A stretch of DNA of 64,000 nt from Paludibacter sp. GTDB taxonomy: Bacteria > Bacteroidota > Bacteroidia > Bacteroidales > Paludibacteraceae. Numbering within the stretch: position 1 is the first letter of the stretch; each line of letters starts with the position of its first letter. The stretch covers positions 186,001 through 250,000 of the forward strand of contig JAFLKK010000009.1 in the NCBI GenBank assembly GCA_019163375.1, read 5' to 3'. Positions 16,781 through 27,258 of this stretch are shown here, one piece after another. The position numbers were made by a program, and so were the translations under genes. The notes under the pieces were generated by a model. It did not search any database. It saw only the letters and a list, made by a program, of their open reading frames with translations, and was not told the origin of the DNA.

Positions 16781-19417
16781 ATGAGAAAAATATTTAAGAA
16801 CTTTCATGTCCTCTTTTTATTCATTTTGCTATTTTTCCCGTCGTTATCAAAAGGACAAATTCTCAATTTCGTAAAAAAAACAGACAGGTTGGAAGTAAAA
16901 CTGACAGAAGGGTTGTTGGTACTAAAGCCTGTAGACCAAAATGCCGTTCGGGTTCAATACTCATTTTCCAATATTGATGAAACAGAAAGTTTGGTTTTTA
17001 CGGAAAAAGTTGCAACTCCAGCATTTAAATGTTCTGAATCAAAAACAGAACTGACCCTCTCAACCGGAAAAATATCAGTAGTTATAAACCGTAAAACAGG
17101 TTCTTTGAGGTTTTTGGATGCTCAGGGAAGAATCATCCTTTTGGAAGAAGAAGGAGGACGTACGCTCGTTGCTTCTACTGTGCAGGGAGAATCCACGATG
17201 TTTGCCCGACAAAAATTTATTTCTCCCGCTGACGAATATCTTTTCGGTACCGGACAGTTTCAGGATGGTTACATGAATATCAAAGGCCTTCCCCGGCGAT
17301 TGACACAGGTAAATACGCAAATTTCTATCCCGTTTATCTATTCCAATAAAGGTTACGGTTTGCTTTGGCACAATTACGGACTCACCGATTTTAATCCGGC
17401 TAACACAAAAGTGGAACTATCTCCGGTATCTTCTGCCGGTGAAACCATTACGGTGGAAGTAACCACTACCGAGGGCACTAAAAAAGAAGTTCGTCAACAA
17501 GCTGGATTTGGTGGTACGTTCAAAGTGGAAAAGGCCGGTCGTTATGCCGTGTTGATGGATGTGGGTCAAAAAATGGCACGCAAACACAGTGTGGTTGTTG
17601 ATAATAAGGAAATTATAAGCTTTGCCAATTACTGGTTGCCACCTACGGCAAGTGCTTTTGTTGATTTGGAAGCCGGAGAACATATCGTGCTGATTAACGG
17701 CGATAAAAATGATAAGCCTAGTTTTTTTATCCGCCTTGTCAGCGACGAAACAGTATTTCAATCGCCTGTTTCAGATGGAATTGATTATGTGGTTTTTGCC
17801 GGAAAAGCTGATGAAGCCATTGCCTCCTATCGCCGATTGTCGGGCGCTGCGCCGCTAATGCCCATCTGGGCTTTAGGTTACATTCATTGCCGTGAACGCT
17901 TCAAATCACAAAAAGAGATTTTGGACAATACCAATGAATTCCGCAACCGCAAACTGCCTATGGATTTGATTGTTCAGGACTGGCAATACTGGGGAAAATA
18001 TGGTTGGAACGCCATGCAGTTCGACGAAAAAGATTATCCAGATCCCACAAGACTGGTCGATAGCCTCCACACGCTGAATACAAAGTTGATGGTTTCCGTT
18101 TGGTCGAAAGTAGACCCCAACTGCGAAGTAGGAAAGGAAATGACCGCAAAGAAATTCTATATTCCCAATACGCAATGGATTGATTTTATGAATCCTGAGG
18201 CAGCGGCTTGTTATTGGAAAAACTTTAGTTCCCGCTTGCTGAAACCCTATAAAATTGATGCTTGGTGGCAGGATGCTACAGAACCGGAGAATGATGATTT
18301 GGTAGGTCGTAAGGTTCTAAATGGCACTACGCCCGGCGAAAAATTGCGCAATATCTATCCTCTTTTTGTTACTAAAACGGTTTACGAAGGTTCGCGCAAG
18401 GATGTACCCGAAAAACGTGTGTGCATTCTTACCCGAAGTGCATTTTCGGGCGAACAACGCTATGCTTCTGCAACCTGGAGTGGTGATATTGGTAACGATT
18501 GGGAAACATTTCGTCGTCAGATTCCAGCCGGATTGAATTATGTAATTACCGGACTTCCTTACTGGACAACTGATTGTGGTGGGTTCTTCCGCCCGGCTAA
18601 TCAGTTTATCGATACTACTTACCACGAACGTTTTCTTCGTTGGTTTCAATACGCCACTTTCTGTCCGTTGCAACGCGTTCACGGTTATCAAACTGATACC
18701 GAATTTTGGCGATTTGGTACAAAAGTTGAGCATGAAGCGTTGCGATATCTGAATTTGCGCTACCGTTTGTTGCCTTATATTTATTCGCAAACAGCCGCTG
18801 TTACCTTCTCGGGTTCCACACTAATGCGACCACTCGTAATGGATTTTGCGACAGACAGTAAAGCATTGGAACAAAAATACGAATACATGTTTGGTCCTTC
18901 GATACTTGTAGCTCCGGTGGTGAGTCCCAATGTGAATGTGTGGAATGTTTATTTGCCCGAGCATAAAGCAGGATGGTATAATTTCTGGACAGGCGATAAA
19001 GTAGCTGGCGAACAAACTGTTAGTGCCGAAGCAACAATCGACAAAATTCCTCTTTTCGTAAAAGCTGGAAGTATCGTCCCACTAGGTTCAGAAAAACAAT
19101 ATACTACACAGAATGTAAAAGAAGTCACAGAGTTACGCATTTATTCGGGAGCTGATGCTTCATTCCGTCTTTACGAAGATGATGGTGTATCGTACGGCTA
19201 TGAAAAAGGACAATCGGCAACAGTAGATATCCATTGGAACGAATTAAATCAAACGCTTACTATTGGGAAACGAGTAGGCTCCTTTTCAGGAATGAAAAAA
19301 GAAAAAACCTTTAAAATTGTTTGGGTAAATAAAAATAATGGCACTAGTATTGAACTGTCTTCTAATAGTAAATCGTTGAAATACTATGGTGATTTTATTT
19401 CTGTAAAAAGAAACTAA
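16781..19417 (+). CDS. Exported GH31 family alpha-glycosidase (alpha-xylosidase type)
   Basis: 878 residues with a signal peptide cut near SKGQ (residue 25). An N-terminal GH31 beta-sandwich (about 30-215) is interrupted by an inserted PA14/CBM-like sandwich (about 220-335). The (beta/alpha)8 barrel then includes MDLIVQDWQYWGKYGW, the nucleophile motif WWQDATEPE (D498) and the acid motif SGDIGNDW (D569). Two C-terminal beta domains follow, with SILVAPVV-like and EDDGVSYGY stretches. The long insertion and the DWQYWG motif are typical of Bacteroidota alpha-xylosidases acting on xyloglucan oligosaccharides; alpha-glucosidase is an alternative. A 133-bp gap lies upstream, so it may have its own promoter. 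Confidence 0.85.
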   Translation: MRKIFKNFHVLFLFILLFFPSLSKGQILNFVKKTDRLEVKLTEGLLVLKPVDQNAVRVQYSFSNIDETESLVFTEKVATPAFKCSESKTELTLSTGKISVVINRKTGSLRFLDAQGRIILLEEEGGRTLVASTVQGESTMFARQKFISPADEYLFGTGQFQDGYMNIKGLPRRLTQVNTQISIPFIYSNKGYGLLWHNYGLTDFNPANTKVELSPVSSAGETITVEVTTTEGTKKEVRQQAGFGGTFKVEKAGRYAVLMDVGQKMARKHSVVVDNKEIISFANYWLPPTASAFVDLEAGEHIVLINGDKNDKPSFFIRLVSDETVFQSPVSDGIDYVVFAGKADEAIASYRRLSGAAPLMPIWALGYIHCRERFKSQKEILDNTNEFRNRKLPMDLIVQDWQYWGKYGWNAMQFDEKDYPDPTRLVDSLHTLNTKLMVSVWSKVDPNCEVGKEMTAKKFYIPNTQWIDFMNPEAAACYWKNFSSRLLKPYKIDAWWQDATEPENDDLVGRKVLNGTTPGEKLRNIYPLFVTKTVYEGSRKDVPEKRVCILTRSAFSGEQRYASATWSGDIGNDWETFRRQIPAGLNYVITGLPYWTTDCGGFFRPANQFIDTTYHERFLRWFQYATFCPLQRVHGYQTDTEFWRFGTKVEHEALRYLNLRYRLLPYIYSQTAAVTFSGSTLMRPLVMDFATDSKALEQKYEYMFGPSILVAPVVSPNVNVWNVYLPEHKAGWYNFWTGDKVAGEQTVSAEATIDKIPLFVKAGSIVPLGSEKQYTTQNVKEVTELRIYSGADASFRLYEDDGVSYGYEKGQSATVDIHWNELNQTLTIGKRVGSFSGMKKEKTFKIVWVNKNNGTSIELSSNSKSLKYYGDFISVKRN

Positions 19418-19454
19418 TTTGTTGCTTGTAGTTGAATAAAAAATGAGATAAAAA

Positions 19455-21311
19455 ATGAAAAACAAAATCATCCTTTTACTCTTAGCATCTTTGATTATTT
19501 CAAATATACTAGCACAAAAGCCACAACTTTTTCTTATTGCCGGACAAAGTAATGCTGTAGGACAAGGCGATTCTACTAAAAGTGTAATTTGCTCTCACGG
19601 CACTGCATTTGAATATATTGCTACAACCAACGACTGTGTTCCCCTCAAAGACCCTGTTGGAAAAAACTGGAAACTGTTCCAAAAGGCAGGAACTGGCTCA
19701 GTCGCTCCTGCTTTTGCCAAACGACTCAATGAATTAACGGGTAGTAAAGTGTATATTGTGACGGCAGCCCGAGGGGGTGCTTCATGTAACGTAAAAGCCG
19801 AAATGAGCAGCTATGGTACCTGGAGTGAAACCGGCAATAATTTACTTTTAGTTGATGCGGTTACCAAAACGCAAATGGCAGTGAAGAAAACTTCTACTGC
19901 CCTTTCGGGAATTATTTGGTTGCAAGGTGAACGTGATGCTAATGCCATTTTAAATAAGGAAATGACTGCAGATGAATATCAGAAATCCCTCGAAAGCGTA
20001 ATCAAACGATTTCGAAAAGAGCTTGGTAAGAATCTGCCGTTTTACATTGTGCTTACCGGCAATCAGACCGAAAAAGCCACTGAAGGAAGCTTGGCGGTGC
20101 AGAATGCCCAGAAAGCCGTTGCCACAAAACTCAAAAACGTGTACATTGCCTATAGCGAAACGCCAAATTTTCCTCAAAAAAACTGGTTGAAAGATAATGT
20201 ACATTACAATCAAACAGCACTGAACGAGATAGGAGAGAGGGTGGCTGAAACGGTTTATGAAAAGTCATTCACGAAATGTGAAAAATCAAAGTTGGAATCT
20301 CAACGCCCTATCGACTACAATTTTGGGGCTATGCTTCAGCCCGTACCACTTACAAACCGCTTCATTGATGAGGATTACGCCATCTGGTGCGGTTCAGTTA
20401 TCAAGGACAAAAATGGTAAATTCTACATGCTTTATTCTCGCTGGCCTCGTAAGGATGGGCATCAATCGTGGATTTACAGTTCCGAAATTGCTTTGGCCAA
20501 AGCTGACAAACCAGAAGGCCCGTACAAACATGTAAAAGTGGTGTTGCCTGCCCGTGGAGCGCAGTATTGGGATGGCGTGGTGACGCATAATCCGTATATT
20601 ACTTTTTACAAAGGCAAGTATTATTTGTACCACATGGGTACTACTGGCACTGGTGAGCGCAATGGAACCAACTGGTGGGTGCAACGTAACCATCAGCGCA
20701 TTGGTGTGGCGGTGGCAACCGATATTGAAGGCGAATGGAAACGTTTTGACAAACCGGTTTTGTCGAACAATAAAATGGATAGCACGGCTTATGATGCCAT
20801 GTTGGTGAGCAATCCGGCCATTACTTTCAGCGATAAAGGCGGTGTACTGATGGTGTACAAAGAAGTGTGTAAAAACGGCACACTCAAAGGTGGACGGGTT
20901 CGTTTTGGAGTTGCAACAGCCAAATCGCCAATCGGTCCATTTACAAAACACCCAACTACAATTTTCGAATCCAAAGACAGTAAAAGCTCCCACATGGAGG
21001 CCGAAGATCCATTTATATGGTTTCAAAAAGGCTATTATTACGCCATTGTGCGCGATGTTATTGGTAAATTCACCGGCGACACCGGAGCCTTGGCATTGAT
21101 GGTTTCCAAAAATGGAATTGATTGGGAACCTGCTAAACATCCGCTTGTCATTGGTAGTTCGTTTGCATGGGCAGATGGCACTCAAAGCGGTATAGCCATT
21201 GAGCGTCCGTGGGTTTATTTCGAAAACGGCATGCCCAAATTCCTTTACGGAGCCATGGGTGTGGATAAAATACGTACGCATACTTTTAATGTGGCTATAC
21301 CGTTGAAATAA
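19455..21311 (+). CDS. Two-domain enzyme: SGNH acetyl esterase fused to GH43-like propeller
   Basis: 618 residues with a signal peptide cut near LAQ (residue 21). Residues 22-270 are a CE6/SASA-type carbohydrate esterase: FLIAGQSNAVGQG with nucleophile S32, WLQGERDA in the middle, and DNVH with D247 and H250 completing an SGNH triad. Residues about 285-618 are a five-bladed GH43/GH117-like propeller (YAIWCGSVIKDKNGKFYMLYSRWP, VVTHNPYITFYKGKYYLYHMG, HMEAEDPFIWFQKGYYYAIVRD). The enzyme would remove acetyl groups and a terminal sugar from the same side chain. Nothing in the sequence suggests an assembly joint: the linker reads smoothly and there is only one signal peptide. It is probably periplasmic. 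The sugar released is unknown. Confidence 0.75.
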   Translation: MKNKIILLLLASLIISNILAQKPQLFLIAGQSNAVGQGDSTKSVICSHGTAFEYIATTNDCVPLKDPVGKNWKLFQKAGTGSVAPAFAKRLNELTGSKVYIVTAARGGASCNVKAEMSSYGTWSETGNNLLLVDAVTKTQMAVKKTSTALSGIIWLQGERDANAILNKEMTADEYQKSLESVIKRFRKELGKNLPFYIVLTGNQTEKATEGSLAVQNAQKAVATKLKNVYIAYSETPNFPQKNWLKDNVHYNQTALNEIGERVAETVYEKSFTKCEKSKLESQRPIDYNFGAMLQPVPLTNRFIDEDYAIWCGSVIKDKNGKFYMLYSRWPRKDGHQSWIYSSEIALAKADKPEGPYKHVKVVLPARGAQYWDGVVTHNPYITFYKGKYYLYHMGTTGTGERNGTNWWVQRNHQRIGVAVATDIEGEWKRFDKPVLSNNKMDSTAYDAMLVSNPAITFSDKGGVLMVYKEVCKNGTLKGGRVRFGVATAKSPIGPFTKHPTTIFESKDSKSSHMEAEDPFIWFQKGYYYAIVRDVIGKFTGDTGALALMVSKNGIDWEPAKHPLVIGSSFAWADGTQSGIAIERPWVYFENGMPKFLYGAMGVDKIRTHTFNVAIPLK

Positions 21312-21384
21312 CTCCCCTAACTCCTAAAGGGAAATTATATTGGTTTGGGTGGACTCGTATCAGTAGAAATGTGAAAAATTATCA

Positions 21385-23154
21385 TTGTTCATTGTGGAAT
21401 TATTACTTTTATCATTATTTTTATTACTTCCTTGCTCGTTTTCTTTCGCCCAAAACAAGGAAATGAATGACCAGTGGGGTCTACAAGACAAAACTACAAC
21501 ATTAACTGATTCCGAACGTGGCAAACTGTATATCAAAGGAAACTATGCCATATTCGTGCATTGGGGATTGTATTCGCAGCTGGGCTGTAAATGTAACGAC
21601 AAGTCCTATTGTGGTGTCAGTGAGTGGAATCAGACTAAACTAAAAATCAAGCCGCAGGACATGATGGATTATGCCAAACAATTCAATCCAGTAAATTTTA
21701 GTGCGACTAAACTCGTTTCACTGGCTAAGAATGTTGGTATGAAATACATTGTTATCACCGCCAAACGTCACGATGGTTTTGTCATGTATCATTCCAAAGT
21801 AAGTGATTTCAACATCGTGGATGCATCACCTTACGGTCGTGACCCCATGAAAGAAATGGCTGCCGAATGTGCCAAACAGGGCGTTGGATTAGGGTTTTAC
21901 TACTCTCACAATCTCGACTGGACAGCTTCCGGAGGTACTATGGGTCCCAAAACTAATGCTGCCGGCGATTCAGTTTCGTTCGATCAGTATTTTTATTCGA
22001 AGTGCCTTCCTCAGGTAAAAGAAATTACGTCAGAATATGGACCTTTGGCTTTGATTTGGTTCGATTGTCCGGGCAGTATTTCTCCAAAATATACGCAAAA
22101 ACTCGCTGATTTGGTCCACAATAATCAGCCCAATGCTTTTATAAACGGACGTATTGGCAATAATATGGGCGACTACACAGGTAGTGGCGATATGGAAGTG
22201 CCCCAAAAACGTATTGACGGACTTTCCGAATCGTGCGATGTTACCAACGACTCGTGGGGTTGGGCGTATTACGATGAAAACTGGAAAAGCCCAAAACTTA
22301 TTCTTACCAATGTGCTTTCTATCGTGGCTCGTGGTGGCAACTATTTGATGAATGTTCCTCCCGGTCCTGATGGCACTGTGCCTGAACTAGTAGAAAAAAT
22401 CCTGACGTCAACAGGAAAATGGATACAGAAATATCCGCAGGTGGTGTACGGTTCCGAAGCTTCGCCATGGCCTAAAAAATTCTCCTGGGGCGATGTGGTT
22501 CGCAAAGAGAATAAATTATATTTACTTGTTTATGAGTGGAATGTGAATGGTGAATTGTGGTTGCCTGGGCTTAAAAGTGAAATCAAATTACTTAAATTTC
22601 TCAATGCCAAAAACAGCAAATTGAAGTATGAACTTCGCAATAATGCTGTGGTAATAAAGATTCCGGCACTAGCACCCGAAAAATATGTTTCTGTTATTGA
22701 ACTGGAGCTGAAAAACGAAGTGAGTGTGAACGAGAGCCCAACCATTGACCCGTATTTACCCACTTATTATTCTGCTTATTTTGCGGAAGCCAAAAATTGC
22801 ATTTTGAAGAATAAACAGTTGATGGAAAAATTTGGCGAATGAAAAAGCATTATGCAATTGGAAAAATGGACAAAAGATTCGAAGGCAACATGGACATTTG
22901 ATATTTTAAAACCCGGCGATTATTTAATGGATTTGCAATATGCCGGTGATGGTCGTTTGGCATGGAAAATTGAGACCAGCGATGCTGAAAGTATTCAGAA
23001 TCAATAAAATTCATCCAGTGTTTATGCTACGCTCCCTTTTGGTTGGGTAACGTTTAAAACGGCAGGAAAAAAGATGCTCACTGTTTCTTTGCTCGAAGGC
23101 AAATTTGAAAAAGAGAGTTTGCAGGGAATAAAATTAACGCCTATGGGAGTGTAG
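21385..23154 (+). pseudogene. GH29 alpha-L-fucosidase with two in-frame stops in the C-terminal domain
   Basis: The frame starts with TTG at 21385; an in-frame TAG lies just upstream and no ATG precedes the signal peptide, so the start codon itself may be lost. The catalytic domain is intact: IFVHWGLYSQLG, ITAKRHDGFVMYHS, LALIWFDCPG with nucleophile D227, and SIVARGGNYLMNVPPGPDG. The 485-codon open part stops at TGA 22840-22842. The same frame then continues with recognisable beta-sandwich sequence (WTFDILKPGDYLMDLQYAGDG), another stop TAA at 23005-23007, and the natural end TAG at 23152-23154. The last 100 codons are a carbohydrate-binding-like module. The truncated protein could still be active, because the catalytic and first beta-sandwich domains survive, so a functional shortened fucosidase is an alternative. 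Confidence 0.75.
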
Positions 23155-23210
23155 TTATATTATATGACTTCCATAAATGAGAAATACAGTATTTACATTT
23201 ATAATTTAAT

Positions 23211-25649
23211 ATGAAAAGAATCACAAAGCTTGCAATTTGTTTTACAATGCTTGGAATATGTGTTTACACTGCCAATGCAAATTCTTCAACCAAAATATCT
23301 TTTAAGAAACCTGCTGTCGATTGGCATGAATCCATCCCGCTCGGCAATGGAAGGTTGGGTGCCATGATTTTGGGTGGCACAGAGCACGAAAGGATAGTAT
23401 TGAATGAACAAAGCCTGTGGTCGGGGGGGGAGCAGGATGCCGACCGCCCAGATGCTTATAAATACTTACCGGAGATTCAGAAGTTATTGATTGAGGGCAA
23501 AAACCGCGATGCGCAAAACCTGCTGCAGAAAAACTTTACCTGTGCTGGTCCGGGAACCAAAAAGGGTGGAAAAGAACATTTTGGGAGTTACGAAACTCTG
23601 GGTGATTTAAAAATTGACTGGCCCGAAAATACGGCAAAATTCATAAAGTACGAGCGTAGTCTGAATCTTGAAAATGCTGTTGGTACAGTGAAGTGGGAGC
23701 GGAGCGATGGTTCTCAGGTTGTTCAGGAGGCGTTTACCAGTTTTGCGAATGATGTCTTTGTGTTGAGATTGGTTGCCAAAAAATCAAAACTCAACTTTGC
23801 GGTTTCGTTGTTCCGAAAAGAAAATGCGATGGTCAGCGCCCATGGAAATATCGTGAAAATGTGGGGCCGAATGATTGATAAAGATAAATTGGGAATGCGA
23901 TTTTCTTCAATATTAAAAGTGACTAATTTTGGAGGAAGAGTACAGGAAAATAATGGTAAATTAGCTGTTGCTGATGCCGATTCCTGTTTGTTGATTTTTA
24001 GTGCTGTCACCAATTATGATGTTTTGAAAGGCAAATTAGATACTTTGTTGAATGTGGATAAAAAAGCAAACGATATGCTTTCAACGTTCAACCCCAAAAA
24101 ATACGCAGCGCAAAAAAAAGCTCATATCTCGAAGTACAAATCTTATTTTGAGAAATGCCGGTTAAATCTTACTGCCAATCAGGTGGGGATTGATACCATG
24201 AGTACGTCGGAACGGTTGCTGAACTTTTCAACCAATTTTTCCGATGCGCAACTTCCGGTTTTGTATTTCAATTTTGGTCGGTATCTGCTCATTAGTTCGT
24301 CGCGTCCCGGTGGGCTGCCTGCTAATCTGCAGGGGCTTTGGGCGGAGGAATATCAAACGCCGTGGAATGCCGATTATCACATGAATATCAATATTCAGAT
24401 GAATTATTGGTTGTCGGAACTCACCGGACTGAGTGAACTGGCACAACCGCTGCATCACTTTACTTCTTTGCTGGTGCCCAATGGACAAAAAACGGCTAAA
24501 GCGTATTACAATGCACCGGGCTGGGTGGCTCACGTGGTTTCCAATCCGTGGCATTTCACATCGCCCGGCGAAGGTGCTAGCTGGGGTTCTACCCTTACCG
24601 GTGGCGCGTGGTTATGCGAGCATATCTGGGAACATTATCGCTTTACCGGTGACAAGGAGTTTTTGGCAAAATATTATCCTGTTTTGAAAGGTTCGGCACA
24701 GTTTCTAAAGTCCATATTGATTACCGACCCCAAAACAAACTACTTAGTTACTGCACCTTCCAACTCGCCCGAAAATGCTTTCGTTATGCCCGATGCCACC
24801 AGAGCCAATACCTGCATGGGGCCAACCATCGATATGCAAATCTGCCGCGAATTGTTTGGAGCAGTTATTGAATCATCCGAAATATTGAAAACTGATGCTG
24901 TTTTTGCAAATGAACTTAGTGCCGTTGTCCCTAAACTTGCTCCATTAAAAATTGGTCAGGAAGGAGACCTCAACGAGTGGCTCGATGACTGGCAAGACAA
25001 TGAACCGCATCACCGTCATATTTCACATCTTTACGGTTTGCATCCTTATGACGAAATTACAGTTTGGGGAACACCCGAGATAGCTAATTCAGCTATTAAA
25101 ACACTGGAAATGAGAGGTGATGATGCTACCGGCTGGAGTTTGGCGTGGAAAATAAATTTCTGGGCGCGACTGGGCCGGGGAGATGATGCAGAACGTTTAC
25201 TTAGTAAAATTTTGATTCCGATGTACGATGCCAATGGTGTGAAAATTGCAAAAGGCGGTGGTTCGTATCCTAATTTGTTTGATGCGCATCCGCCGTTTCA
25301 GATTGATGGAAACTTTGGAGCCACATCGGGTATAGCCGAAATGTTGTTGCAAAGTCATGGCAACGAACAGATTATCCGCATTTTGCCCGCATTGCCTTCC
25401 AGTGCCGATTGGCAAAATGGTAGTGCCACCGGATTGAATGCACGGGGTGGTTTTGTACTAGATTTTAAATGGAAAAATGGAAAATTAACCACTGCGAAAA
25501 TTATTTCTCAGAAAGGTAAGGATTGTAAAATTTTCGTGAACAATAGCGTTCAGATTACAGATAAAAATGGAAAAACTGTAGCTGCCGGAAAAGGCTTGCT
25601 TGCTTTCCAAACTATAAAAGGACTGGAATATTTAATCACTCAAAAATAA
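23211..25649 (+). CDS. Exported GH95 family alpha-L-fucosidase/alpha-L-galactosidase
   Basis: 812 residues with a signal peptide cut near ANAN (residue 24). Residues 30-270 are the GH95 N-terminal beta-domain (WHESIPLGNGRLGAMILGG, VLNEQSLWSGG). The (alpha/alpha)6 barrel follows, with ANLQGLWAEEYQTPWNADYHMNIN and QMNYW, the acid-bearing APSNSPEN motif (E521), and FQIDGNFGATSGIAEML with the conserved base-related Asp. These correspond to the E and D/N residues shown to be catalytic in bifidobacterial AfcA. GH95 enzymes invert alpha-1,2-linked L-fucose or, in some members, L-galactose, as on xyloglucan side chains. It is 57 bp after the damaged GH29 and 10 bp before another GH29. No frame damage was seen. 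Confidence 0.9.
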   Translation: MKRITKLAICFTMLGICVYTANANSSTKISFKKPAVDWHESIPLGNGRLGAMILGGTEHERIVLNEQSLWSGGEQDADRPDAYKYLPEIQKLLIEGKNRDAQNLLQKNFTCAGPGTKKGGKEHFGSYETLGDLKIDWPENTAKFIKYERSLNLENAVGTVKWERSDGSQVVQEAFTSFANDVFVLRLVAKKSKLNFAVSLFRKENAMVSAHGNIVKMWGRMIDKDKLGMRFSSILKVTNFGGRVQENNGKLAVADADSCLLIFSAVTNYDVLKGKLDTLLNVDKKANDMLSTFNPKKYAAQKKAHISKYKSYFEKCRLNLTANQVGIDTMSTSERLLNFSTNFSDAQLPVLYFNFGRYLLISSSRPGGLPANLQGLWAEEYQTPWNADYHMNINIQMNYWLSELTGLSELAQPLHHFTSLLVPNGQKTAKAYYNAPGWVAHVVSNPWHFTSPGEGASWGSTLTGGAWLCEHIWEHYRFTGDKEFLAKYYPVLKGSAQFLKSILITDPKTNYLVTAPSNSPENAFVMPDATRANTCMGPTIDMQICRELFGAVIESSEILKTDAVFANELSAVVPKLAPLKIGQEGDLNEWLDDWQDNEPHHRHISHLYGLHPYDEITVWGTPEIANSAIKTLEMRGDDATGWSLAWKINFWARLGRGDDAERLLSKILIPMYDANGVKIAKGGGSYPNLFDAHPPFQIDGNFGATSGIAEMLLQSHGNEQIIRILPALPSSADWQNGSATGLNARGGFVLDFKWKNGKLTTAKIISQKGKDCKIFVNNSVQITDKNGKTVAAGKGLLAFQTIKGLEYLITQK

Positions 25650-25659
25650 ATTTTTACTA

Positions 25660-27258
25660 ATGAAAAGTCTCAGAATTAGTATCTGCTTCATTGCAATATT
25701 TTCAACGTTATTTACTCAACTAAATGCGCAACAAAACAAAGTTGTGCCCGATTCAGCAGCATTATTGCAAGCGCAGCAATTAAAACAAACAGAGCAGAAG
25801 GTCGGACTTTCTAATAGTCATCCTGATGCACAATGGTTCCCCAAAGCGGGTCTGGGGCTTTTTATTCACTGGGGAATGATTGCTGTGAGGGGTACCGGCG
25901 ATTTGTCGTGGTGTATGCTTGCCAATAAACCATGGAAAGATGCCACCATTATGCCAAACGAATATTATGCTTGTGCAAGTAAATGGAATCCCAACGCAAT
26001 TGATTTCGATAAAATGTTGAAAGCTGCCAAAGCTGCCGGTGTTACCTATGCTGTTTTTGTAACCAAGCATCACGATGGTTTTGCTTTGTGGCCTTCAAAA
26101 TACGGAGAAATTGGAACTAAATATCAGTTTGGAGGACGCGATTTTGTGAAGGAATTTGTGGCGGCTTGTCGCAAAAACTACATAAGGGTAGGGCTTTATT
26201 TCTCACCCCCCGATTGGTACTACGAACGGAATTATAAGAATTTTTCGTATAATAATAAGGAACAGCTGGATATGGATCATAAACCAACGGTATTGCAAAC
26301 GAAACCTGCTGACTTTGAAAAAAAACGCTGCGAATATATTCAAAATCAGGTAACAGAATTGCTTAGTAATTACGGAAAAATTGACCTGATTTGGTTTGAT
26401 GGTGGCAAGGGTGAAATACCGAATAAATTGGTCCGAAAATTACAACCCGGCATTGTTGTCAACCGTCGCAATGGTGTCAGTGGCGATTATGCCGATAGCG
26501 AAGGTGGTCTTCCTCAGAAACGTTTCAGTGGTTGGTTCGAAACATGCGAAACATGTTGGCCAAGTCGCAAATGGGCATACACCGAAAATGCTGGTTGGGA
26601 TACAGCTCCCGAAGTGATTTCCGAGCTGGTAAAACTGCGTGCTTGGGGTGGAAACCTGCTCGCCAATGTCGGTCCGAAAGCATCTGGCGAAGTGCCGGAG
26701 CAAGCTTTGTCGTCATGGAAGGAGATGGCAGCATGGATGAAACACAGTTGTGAATCGGTGATTGGTGCCAATGCCGGTCCGTGGCCTGAAGAGGTTAATA
26801 CCCCTGTAACTACACGTGAAGGTGTAGCATACGTCCATTTATTGCCAGGCGAAAAGGACGAAGTGGTATGGCATAATGCCCCGAAACCAGAGAAAGCATT
26901 CTTACTGAAAACAAAGAAGGCCGTGGCTTTTACTTACGAAAATAGAACATTGAAACTCAATATTCCTGAAAAGGAACGTACAAACAATGTAGATGTTGTG
27001 AAAATGATTTTGAAAAATAGAAACCAATATAAAAATGATTTTACACAAAAAACAGTTCGTGATAATTTTTGTTTTATCACTTTCCGTGCACACTTTTGCA
27101 CAAAAACTATCGTTGTGGTACACACAGCCTGCCAAACAATGGTTGCAAGCTTTACCCATTGGCAACGGCTCGTTGGGAGGAATGATTTTCGGCGGAGTGG
27201 AAAAAGAACAAATTCAGTTCAACGAATCGAGCCTGATTACCGGCACCACTTCAGTTAA
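25660..27258 (+). CDS. GH29 alpha-L-fucosidase with frameshifted 3' end
   Basis: 532 codons as it stands, with a signal peptide cut near LNAQ (residue 24). The catalytic domain is complete: GLGLFIHWGMIAVRG, VFVTKHHDGFALWPS, LIWFDGGKGE with nucleophile D247, and LRAWGGNLLANVGPKASGE. The C-terminal beta-sandwich reads well up to DVVKMILKN at about 27017. The last 80 codons are not fucosidase-like; they are the wrong-frame reading of the GH95 fragment that starts at 27035. Adding one A to the A-run at 27013-27017 would put TAG 27018-27020 in frame and end the protein there, 14 bp before that next start. So the native stop was probably lost by a one-base change or is a sequencing error. The enzyme core should be functional either way. 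Confidence 0.8.
   Translation: MKSLRISICFIAIFSTLFTQLNAQQNKVVPDSAALLQAQQLKQTEQKVGLSNSHPDAQWFPKAGLGLFIHWGMIAVRGTGDLSWCMLANKPWKDATIMPNEYYACASKWNPNAIDFDKMLKAAKAAGVTYAVFVTKHHDGFALWPSKYGEIGTKYQFGGRDFVKEFVAACRKNYIRVGLYFSPPDWYYERNYKNFSYNNKEQLDMDHKPTVLQTKPADFEKKRCEYIQNQVTELLSNYGKIDLIWFDGGKGEIPNKLVRKLQPGIVVNRRNGVSGDYADSEGGLPQKRFSGWFETCETCWPSRKWAYTENAGWDTAPEVISELVKLRAWGGNLLANVGPKASGEVPEQALSSWKEMAAWMKHSCESVIGANAGPWPEEVNTPVTTREGVAYVHLLPGEKDEVVWHNAPKPEKAFLLKTKKAVAFTYENRTLKLNIPEKERTNNVDVVKMILKNRNQYKNDFTQKTVRDNFCFITFRAHFCTKTIVVVHTACQTMVASFTHWQRLVGRNDFRRSGKRTNSVQRIEPDYRHHFS

Noticed and set aside
20394-21281. 295-codon open frame on the minus strand
   Set aside because: It lies fully inside the esterase-GH43 gene, whose plus-strand translation has clear family motifs; the antisense translation has none.
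21312-21384. C-rich intergenic stretch as a terminator
   Set aside because: No stem longer than a few pairs can be formed and no T-run follows; only a loose likeness to the hairpin at 61183.
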